The notes beneath the pieces were generated by a model that was not told the DNA's origin, searched no databases, and worked only from the letters and a program-made list of their open reading frames with translations. Positions 1-6,096 of a DNA stretch of 8,330 bases are shown one piece after another. Numbering within the stretch: position 1 is the first letter of the stretch; each line of letters begins with the position of its first letter. The stretch comes from Pseudomonadota bacterium (lineage in GTDB: Bacteria > Pseudomonadota > Gammaproteobacteria > Burkholderiales > Burkholderiaceae_B), in NCBI GenBank assembly GCA_023422555.1, contig JAFAGQ010000081.1, positions 1 through 8,330 on the forward strand, in the 5' to 3' direction. Made by a program: the position numbers and the translations under genes.

Positions 1-2851
1 AGTAGCGTCCCATATCGCCAGTGCGGTACCAGCGCTGGTTGTTGTGCGAGACGAAGGCGGCCGCGGTACGCTGTTCATCGCCGCGGTAGCCGTTGGCCAC
101 GCCAGCGCCACCAATCCACAATTCACCGGGGACCCAGTCAGGGCAGTCCTGCCCCTGCGCATTGACCACCCGGTATTGCTGGTTGGCCAGCGGTGTGCCG
201 TAAGGGATGGAGCGCCATTCGGTTGGCACGGGTACCGGAACCTCGCACAGATTGGACCAGATAGCTGCTTCGGTGGCCCCGCCCATGGCAATGAAGCGGG
301 CCTGTGGTGCCTGCTGGGCAAGACGCGCGGGCAGATCCAGTCCGATCCAGTCGCCCGAGGCCATGGCCAGCCTCAGGGGCAGGGCGCGCGCATCGCCTTC
401 GGCGGCGATGAGCAGCATGTCCAGCAGTACCGGTACACTGTTCCATAACGTGATGTGGTGACGATGCACCAGGTCGAGCCAGGCAGCCGCATCGCGTCGT
501 TCATCTTCAGCAGGCACCACCACAGTAGCTCCTACACCGAGCAGGCCGAACAGATCGTAGACAGACAGATCGAAGTCCAGTGCCGAGAGGGCCAGGATGC
601 GATCATCGGGGCCGACGTGAAAGCGCTGGTTCAGATCATCCAGAGTGTTGGCGGCGGCCTGATGCGAGATCTCCACGCCCTTGGGTTCGCCGGTGGAGCC
701 GGAGGTGAAAATGATATAGGCCAGAGACGACGGTGCGACAGACGCGGGTTCCTGGGCTGGTGTTAGCGAACACGCGTCTGCGATATCGAGCCAGACCACA
801 TCATGGTCGCAAACGACAGAGGATGAAGTCTCTCGGCCCAGAACCCGTCTGATACCTGCGCGACGATGAATGCGTTGCTGGCGGGCAGCAGGCTGAGCAA
901 TGCCGATAGGCACATAGCATGCGCCGGCGGCGAGCACACCCAGCACGGCCACGACCTGATCGATACCACGAGGCAGGGTGACGGCCACGGGCTCGCCAGG
1001 CTGTACGCCCTGCTGTTGCAGCAGCGCGCAGACCTGCATGGCGCGGTGGCTCAGTGTTGCGTAGTCCAGCGTCTGTCCGGTGGTGCTGTCGATCAGGGCA
1101 GCATGATCCGGGCGCAGACGGGCCTGTTCAAACACCGGCAGGTGCAGGGTACGAGGAGGCAGAGGCGTTGCCGTTGCGTTGACGGCGTGGCGCACGGCCT
1201 GTTGGGACGCAGGCAGTTGTACCGGCAGCGGATCACTCCAGGCCTGTTCACTGTCAGCCAGTTGTGTCAGCAACTGCACATAGGCCTGGAACATGGATTC
1301 AATCATGCCTTCGGGAAACAAACCGTCCACAGCGTCCCAGGCAAGCAGAACGCCTCCATCCTTGTCATAGACCTGGTGATCCAGCCAGACCTGCGGCGTC
1401 TGAGAGATCATGTAATCGAGTTTGCCAAGTGCACGCTGTGTCTGCTCTTCAACCAGGGGCATACCCAGATTGCAGGCAAACACAACAGGCGCGAATGTGC
1501 GATCGCCATTGCGCATTTGCGCCAGATCACGTTGGACCCGGACGCCCGACCAGTCGCTATGCGCGGCATCCGCGTGAAATTGCGTCTGCAGCGCTCGTGC
1601 GCGATCAGCAAAGGACATGGTCTGACTGCAGTCGACCGCCAGCAGTAAAAGATTGGTGAAGTCGGCCACCACATCGTCCAGACCCGGCGTATCTCCATGA
1701 CGATCAAAGAGCGGCAGATTAAGCAGAAATTCCGGTGTACTGCTCCATGCCGCCAGCGTCTCGGCATAGGCTGTCGCCAGAACCATGGCAGGAGTAACCT
1801 GCGCAGCGGCGCAAAAGCGCTTGATTCGCGACCATGATTGCATTGGCAGATAATGCTGGCGACGCGTGAAATGCGGGCGTTCTATCGTTTCCGGTGCGCA
1901 GCGCAGCGGCAGACCCGGGGGGCCTGGCAGCGTGGCCAGACGGGCCTGCCAGTATTCGCGTGCTTCGTTGTGTGTATCCGTCTCTGCCTGAATGCGTTTG
2001 CGATCATGCAAATGCTGACCGAAATGCCAGTGTGCCGGCGCGGGCGGCGTTTCATCCCGCTCGTAGAGCATGGCCAGATCGCGAAGAATGATCTGCAGGC
2101 TTTGCACATCTGCCACCAGCAGGTCAACATCTATGTGCAGTCGCGTCAGGTTGGCGGGCAGCAGACTCAGCGAGAGTCCGGCAATTTCACCCCGTTCTAC
2201 GTTGAGCCGGCGATGAGACAGGCGTTCACGCAAGGTCAGAAGCTGTACCTCGATAGATGCTGGCGTCTGTTGCCGCAGATCATGTACATGTACCTTGCGC
2301 GAGTCAGCAGGTGCTTGTGTTGCGATTGACTGGGTACCCAGGCTATCGAAGCGGGCACGAAGCATGCCATGATGCTCAAGCAGCCGATTCCACGCGTTCT
2401 CCAGGCGTTGAGGATCAAGGTCATGCCCTGCCAGTTCCAGGTACGCGTGACAACCGACTCCACCCAGCATCTGTTCGTCGTTCCTGCCTATCCAGTATGC
2501 GTGCTGAACATCGGTCAGTTCGAAGGGAGCAGTCACATCGAATGATTCCCCATGGGCACTTGCTGTCGTCTCAACGGCGATTGGTTCGCTGGCAAGCAAA
2601 GGCCACCAATGCCGCAGCATCGGCATCTCTATCAATTCCGCGAAACTGACTTTCCTGCCGGCCTTACGCCACTGGCCGACCAGTTTCATCAGCCCCAGCG
2701 AATCCATTCCCAATTCAATCAGATTGTCATCATCGGAAAAAACGGTATCGGGTTCGGTCAGCAACGCCCGGATCTGATCGCGAATCTGTGCGGGTTGCAG
2801 ATCGTCACTGGCATCGTTGCGCATTTGTCTTTCTGTTTGCTGTCGAATCAT
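1..2851 (-). CDS. Siderophore NRPS (ArCP-Cy-A[Cys]), HMWP2/PchE-like, C-terminus beyond window
   Basis: Read by translating the minus strand: 950 codons are open from the ATG at 2851 to the window edge, so the C-terminus is missing. Residues about 20-85 are an aryl carrier domain with the phosphopantetheine serine in LGMDSL (S51). Residues about 108-540 are a heterocyclization domain: it opens with FELTDVQHAYWIGR, has the Cy signature DxxxxDxxS (D243, D248, S251) instead of the HHxxxDG of condensation domains, and keeps SQTPQVWLDHQ (483-493). Residues about 570 onward are an adenylation domain with A3 FTSGSTGEPKG (715-725), A4 (759-768), A5 GGATEAAIW (857-865) and A7 YRTGDMG (942-948). Pocket residues aligned by eye to GrsA read D-L-Y-N-M-S-M-I-W, the cysteine type. 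Expected role: accept salicylate on S51, condense it with cysteine and cyclize to hydroxyphenyl-thiazoline in the cytoplasm. The start overlaps the upstream stop. The HMWP2 or PchE identity cannot be settled because the part after A7 is absent. Confidence 0.95.
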   Translation of the reverse strand, partial: MIRQQTERQMRNDASDDLQPAQIRDQIRALLTEPDTVFSDDDNLIELGMDSLGLMKLVGQWRKAGRKVSFAELIEMPMLRHWWPLLASEPIAVETTASAHGESFDVTAPFELTDVQHAYWIGRNDEQMLGGVGCHAYLELAGHDLDPQRLENAWNRLLEHHGMLRARFDSLGTQSIATQAPADSRKVHVHDLRQQTPASIEVQLLTLRERLSHRRLNVERGEIAGLSLSLLPANLTRLHIDVDLLVADVQSLQIILRDLAMLYERDETPPAPAHWHFGQHLHDRKRIQAETDTHNEAREYWQARLATLPGPPGLPLRCAPETIERPHFTRRQHYLPMQSWSRIKRFCAAAQVTPAMVLATAYAETLAAWSSTPEFLLNLPLFDRHGDTPGLDDVVADFTNLLLLAVDCSQTMSFADRARALQTQFHADAAHSDWSGVRVQRDLAQMRNGDRTFAPVVFACNLGMPLVEEQTQRALGKLDYMISQTPQVWLDHQVYDKDGGVLLAWDAVDGLFPEGMIESMFQAYVQLLTQLADSEQAWSDPLPVQLPASQQAVRHAVNATATPLPPRTLHLPVFEQARLRPDHAALIDSTTGQTLDYATLSHRAMQVCALLQQQGVQPGEPVAVTLPRGIDQVVAVLGVLAAGACYVPIGIAQPAARQQRIHRRAGIRRVLGRETSSSVVCDHDVVWLDIADACSLTPAQEPASVAPSSLAYIIFTSGSTGEPKGVEISHQAAANTLDDLNQRFHVGPDDRILALSALDFDLSVYDLFGLLGVGATVVVPAEDERRDAAAWLDLVHRHHITLWNSVPVLLDMLLIAAEGDARALPLRLAMASGDWIGLDLPARLAQQAPQARFIAMGGATEAAIWSNLCEVPVPVPTEWRSIPYGTPLANQQYRVVNAQGQDCPDWVPGELWIGGAGVANGYRGDEQRTAAAFVSHNNQRWYRTGDMGRY
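2848..2851 (-). other. ATGA stop/start overlap between fusion gene and NRPS
   Basis: On the minus strand the TGA of the ligase/synthase gene (2850-2848) shares bases with the ATG of the NRPS (2851-2849). Upstream of this ATG there is only a weak purine stretch, so the NRPS is probably translated by ribosomes that have just finished the fusion gene. This fixes the two genes as one operon. An alternative NRPS start, nine codons in, is possible but lacks a better ribosome site. Confidence 0.85.
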
Positions 2852-5799
2852 GCGGGTCTCTTTGCCTCAACAAGGAAATGAGCAACGCTGGTAAGCTTTT
2901 CAAATGTCTCTTCCAGTTCGCGTTCGGGTGTGGACAGGGCGACAACGCCGGCACCGGCATGCAGCCAGGTGCGATCCTGTTGCCGGAACAGCGAGCGCAG
3001 CACCAAAGCGGCATCCAGCGCACCGTTGCTGTCCGCGATCAGCACGCAACCGCTGTACAGGCCACGGGCAAAGGGTTCAAGACGGCCGATGGCATCGATT
3101 GATTCGTGTTTTGGAATGCCGGATGCAGTGACAGCAGGGAACAGCGCCTGGAATGCATGCCAGGCGGTTTTGTCGGGGCCGAGCTGACCTCTTACCCGGG
3201 AACCCAGATGCTGCACCGTGCCGCGTCGGCACACTTGCATGAACTGGGCAACCTGAACGCTATCGGCGGCGCAGACCTGCTGCAATTCTTCAATTGCCAG
3301 TCTGACGGACACCGCATGTTCCGCAATTTCCTTGGTGTCGTTCTGCAGCTCATTGCACAGGCGCTCGGTGTCTTCTTCACTATCGCCGATTCTGCGAGTG
3401 CCGGCCAGTGGCTGGGTGCTGATCCATCCATCGGCTGCGACTTCCACAACCGTTTCCGGACTGAAACCGGCGCATTGCATATCATCGCGCTGCAGCAGGA
3501 ATGAACGGGCGGGCTGATTGGCGCGACGTCCGGCAAGGTAACTGGCAACAATGTCTATCGGTACCGTCACCGGTACGCTGCGGGAGAGTATGATTTTTTC
3601 GTAGTCGCCTGCGTGGATCTGCCTGACTGCGGCTGCAACACGTTCTTTGTATGCATCGGCGTCCGCGTTTCGAATATCGGCCAGCGCAGGCGCACTGACG
3701 GTTTGTTCAACGACTTCACCGGACGCAAGCGTGCTCAGGCGATGCGCCCATTCCTCCAGCAGCCTTTGCTGTGTGGCCCGTACGACGACCTGTTCCTGTT
3801 CAATTCTCAGTTCGATCGCGGGGACCGTCAATTGGAGCAGGGGCTGGGAGTCAGACACAGGCAGATCGTGAATCAATCGTGCAAGTTCGAAACGGGCAAC
3901 GCCGTAAAGTCGGAAGTCTTCGAATGGCAAAGCGTCTGTGGCCTGTGAGAGTGTTGACGCAAAGCATGACATTGGCCACCGCTGATGATGACCCTCGGTA
4001 TCGAGCGTAACGTGGTCCGTATACACAGCGATTTCTGCCAATGAATCGATGCCGATGGACCATTGACCCTGATGTTCGTAGATCGTGTAACGGGCATCAC
4101 CCAGAATACGCGCAATGTCTGCCGCCATATCCAGTGGTGAGCTTTGCATGACAACCGTTTTTTCAAGAAAGCGTTGACGCGTCACCGAATGGCCTGCCAG
4201 TTGCCGCAGGCGCTTTTTGTCGATTTTGCCCACAGTGGTCAGGGGCCATGCCGCAATGCTCTCCAGCTGATCCGGCAGTTTGTTTCTGCTCAGATTTCTG
4301 CTGCGCAAATAGGTATGCAATTGCGGCAGGCTCGGCGTGTTGTCAACCGGAATGATAAAGGCGCAACTGCGCTCACCCAGCTCGGTGTCCGGGACCGCAA
4401 TAACAACGGTATCCTGGATGTCGGGATGATCCCGCAAGAGTTGTTCGATTTCTGCGGTGGCAATTTTTTCGCCCGCCCGGTTGATCTGCTCTTTGAGCCT
4501 GCCTTCAACAAGTATGTTCCCTTGCGGCGTTCGCCTTACGATGTCCCCGGAACGGTAATAGCCATCAGGTGTAAAGGCGCCTGCGTTGTATCTGTCACCA
4601 AGGTAATAGGTATGAATCGTATACGGGCCGCGCGTAATCAGTTCACCCGTTTCACCGGCAGCGACATCATTGCCGTCAGCATCGACAATGCGCAGGTCAT
4701 CATGAGGCGATAGGGGTCTGCCTTGCGTATTGAAAATGACTTCATCCGGATCGTTCAGACGCGTATAGCAAAGCAGCCCTTCCGCCATTCCGAATACTTG
4801 CTGCAATCGGCAACCCAGCGTTGGGGTGACTTGCGCCGCAAGATCAGCCTGGAGTCGGGCGCCGCCCACCTGCAGCAGCTGCAGGCTGGAAATATCGGTA
4901 TCATCCTGCGCACCTGATTGCAGCCATAACTGCACCAGCGCGGGCACCAGCGCAGTCACGGTCACCTTCTCACGTTCGATCAATGGGAATGCATCGTCTG
5001 TGCTGGGCGTTCTTGACATCACCACTCGGCCGCCAACAGACAGGATGCCGATGAGTCCGGGGCAGCACAAGGGAAAGTTATGCGCGATAGGCAGTGCGGC
5101 AAGATAAACGCTTTCTGCGTTCAGCCCGCACAGATTTGCAGACGCCTGGGCATTATAGGCATAGTCAGCATGGGTGCGCGGTATCAGTTTCGGTGTCCCC
5201 GTTGTTCCGCCAGACTGCAGCAACAAGGCGGTACCGAAAGGGTCCGGTTCGGTGTGGGAGGTGACCGGCGTTGTTTCCAGTGTCCGCAATTGCACATTGC
5301 CTGAAGCCTCTCCGTCAACAATGATATGACGCAATTGCGGGTTGCTCTGTTTCAGCGCCTCTGCCATGGGTCGGTAATCAAATCCAAGAAATCGATCGGG
5401 CATGATGCAGGCAACCGGCAGACCCTGTTCGGCCAGTTTCTCCAGATCGTGCAGTCGCTGCGATGGCATGGCCAGCATAGGAACCGCGCCAATTCTCAGC
5501 AGTCCGAACAACACGGCAGCAAAAGCCGCGCAGTTGGGCAGCTGCACAAGAACCACGTCACCAGGGCGTATACCCAGACCGCCAAAGCCGGTAGCAAGCC
5601 GGTCTGCCCAGGCATCCAGATCAGCGTATGTATAACGGCCTGTCGAGTCGATCAATGCGACGTTGGGCCCATACTGCCGCGCCCAGCGCGCAAGGTGCTG
5701 CCCCAATGTAATGGGCTGCAAATACCCTTCACGTCGATAAATTTCATTCAAATCAGGCGTGGTAATCACCTCATCTGCCAGCACGGTCTCTGCTGTCAT
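2848..5799 (-). CDS. Fused salicylate-AMP ligase / salicylate synthase (YbtE-YbtS type fusion)
   Basis: A 983-residue bifunctional protein. Residues 1 to about 535 are a stand-alone-type aryl-acid adenylating enzyme: A3 SGGTTGTPK (196-204), FGMAEG (336-341), YRSGD (415-419) and the A10 catalytic lysine K525 in TTVGKIDKK. Pocket positions equivalent to DhbE S240 and V337 are C246 and L343, the pair associated with salicylate rather than 2,3-dihydroxybenzoate. Residues about 555-980 are a full-length chorismate-binding salicylate synthase (Irp9/YbtS/MbtI): base K735 in EKIILSR, acid E782 in GFSPE exactly 47 residues later as in Irp9 (K193/E240), PLAGTR (797-802), Mg-site glutamates E824/E827 and E964/E967, VQHLGS (862-867), and FPAVTASGIPK (887-897). 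It converts chorismate via isochorismate to salicylate and pyruvate, then salicylate to salicyl-AMP for the carrier domain of the adjacent NRPS. The start at 5799 is chosen for AGGGAG six bases upstream. An in-frame ATG at 5826 has no ribosome site. The frame is continuous across the roughly 20-residue linker. Confidence 0.95.
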   Translation of the reverse strand: MTAETVLADEVITTPDLNEIYRREGYLQPITLGQHLARWARQYGPNVALIDSTGRYTYADLDAWADRLATGFGGLGIRPGDVVLVQLPNCAAFAAVLFGLLRIGAVPMLAMPSQRLHDLEKLAEQGLPVACIMPDRFLGFDYRPMAEALKQSNPQLRHIIVDGEASGNVQLRTLETTPVTSHTEPDPFGTALLLQSGGTTGTPKLIPRTHADYAYNAQASANLCGLNAESVYLAALPIAHNFPLCCPGLIGILSVGGRVVMSRTPSTDDAFPLIEREKVTVTALVPALVQLWLQSGAQDDTDISSLQLLQVGGARLQADLAAQVTPTLGCRLQQVFGMAEGLLCYTRLNDPDEVIFNTQGRPLSPHDDLRIVDADGNDVAAGETGELITRGPYTIHTYYLGDRYNAGAFTPDGYYRSGDIVRRTPQGNILVEGRLKEQINRAGEKIATAEIEQLLRDHPDIQDTVVIAVPDTELGERSCAFIIPVDNTPSLPQLHTYLRSRNLSRNKLPDQLESIAAWPLTTVGKIDKKRLRQLAGHSVTRQRFLEKTVVMQSSPLDMAADIARILGDARYTIYEHQGQWSIGIDSLAEIAVYTDHVTLDTEGHHQRWPMSCFASTLSQATDALPFEDFRLYGVARFELARLIHDLPVSDSQPLLQLTVPAIELRIEQEQVVVRATQQRLLEEWAHRLSTLASGEVVEQTVSAPALADIRNADADAYKERVAAAVRQIHAGDYEKIILSRSVPVTVPIDIVASYLAGRRANQPARSFLLQRDDMQCAGFSPETVVEVAADGWISTQPLAGTRRIGDSEEDTERLCNELQNDTKEIAEHAVSVRLAIEELQQVCAADSVQVAQFMQVCRRGTVQHLGSRVRGQLGPDKTAWHAFQALFPAVTASGIPKHESIDAIGRLEPFARGLYSGCVLIADSNGALDAALVLRSLFRQQDRTWLHAGAGVVALSTPERELEETFEKLTSVAHFLVEAKRPA

Positions 5800-5805
5800 G
5801 ACTAG

Positions 5806-5811
5806 CTCCCT
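5806..5811 (-). promoter_or_regulatory. Ribosome binding site deciding the fusion-gene start
   Basis: On the minus strand AGGGAG lies six bases before the ATG at 5799-5797. The longer in-frame ATG at 5826 is preceded only by a run of T residues, so the 983-residue start is preferred over the 992-residue one. Confidence 0.8.
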
Positions 5812-5836
5812 GCTTGCGCATTGCACAAAAAAAATT

Positions 5837-5855
5837 ATGAATAAGAATCATTATC
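5837..5855. promoter_or_regulatory. Fur-box-like operator
   Basis: ATGAATAAGAATCATTATC matches the 19-base Fur consensus GATAATGATAATCATTATC at 14 positions, with an unbroken run of ten matches at the 3' half. It ends 37 bases before the biosynthetic start codon and covers both -10-like hexamers on that strand, a position suited to repression when iron is plentiful. It lies about 240 bases before the transporter start, so control of that side depends on where its promoter is. Fur control is known for yersiniabactin and pyochelin genes. Here it is inferred from the match and the context. Confidence 0.75.
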
Positions 5856-6046
5856 TATTGGGAGATTGCCAGCCACCCGAAATGGACCCGGATTGCCCCT
5901 ATCGGTATTCAAGTTTGAAACAATGTTTATATTCTTTGCTGGAAAAATGGTTCGCTTGCGGGGGATTGCGTTACTGAATCGGGTAGAGATAGAATTTCTT
6001 CCTTTTTATGCTTTCCTCTTGTCCATGCAAAGACAGGAATGGCAGA

Positions 6047-6058
6047 AAGACCGGTCTT
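6047..6058. repeat. Perfect 12-bp palindrome in transporter leader
   Basis: AAGACCGGTCTT reads identically on both strands and lies 38 bases before the ATG at 6097. It could be an operator half or a small hairpin near the ribosome site, but it has no loop and no T run, so it is not a terminator. A palindrome of this length can occur by chance in a region this size at a level of several percent, so function is uncertain. Confidence 0.35.
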
Positions 6059-6082
6059 GTGGATTTTCATTTGTCATTTTTC

Positions 6083-6088
6083 GGGGAG
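6083..6088 (+). promoter_or_regulatory. Ribosome binding site deciding the first transporter start
   Basis: GGGGAG is eight bases before the ATG at 6097. The reading frame stays open back to 5866, but the translated extension of 77 residues has no family resemblance and begins with no ribosome site, so the short start is preferred. Confidence 0.8.
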
Positions 6089-6096
6089 ACGGCGGC

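Larger units (their letters stand above)
5800..6096. promoter_or_regulatory. Divergent intergenic control region of siderophore operons
   Basis: A 297-base stretch between the two divergent start codons, visibly richer in A+T than the genes on either side and without a supported coding region. It holds a Fur-like site (5837-5855), a perfect 12-base palindrome (6047-6058) and both ribosome binding sites. On the minus strand, CATAAT (5839-5834) and GATAAT (5855-5850) resemble -10 hexamers, but neither has a good -35 at normal spacing. On the plus strand TATATT (5928-5933) is a -10-like hexamer, also with a poor -35. Weak -35 elements would fit activator dependence, as with YbtA or PchR in related loci, but no regulator gene is visible here. 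The plus-strand gene would carry a long leader if transcription begins near the Fur-like site. Confidence 0.7.

Noticed and set aside
866..1648. A 260-codon plus-strand open frame opposite the NRPS
   Set aside because: It lies wholly antisense to clear cyclization and adenylation domains, resembles no family and looks like a codon-bias shadow.
4149..4190. Internal start at residue 551 producing a free salicylate synthase
   Set aside because: No clear ribosome site lies before this ATG and the frame is continuous, so it is mentioned only as a possible relic of the fusion event.
5800..5826. Longer start (992 residues) for the ligase/synthase fusion
   Set aside because: The upstream ATG follows a T run without a ribosome site, whereas the ATG at 5799 has AGGGAG at ideal spacing.
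5837..5977. A 46-residue cysteine-containing small frame on the plus strand starting inside the Fur-like site
   Set aside because: There is no ribosome site before its ATG, the start lies inside a probable operator, and the translation is not recognised.
5866..6096. A 77-residue N-terminal extension of the first transporter
   Set aside because: The frame is open but the extension lacks a ribosome site and family resemblance, covers A+T-rich regulatory sequence, and a strong ribosome site precedes the ATG at 6097.
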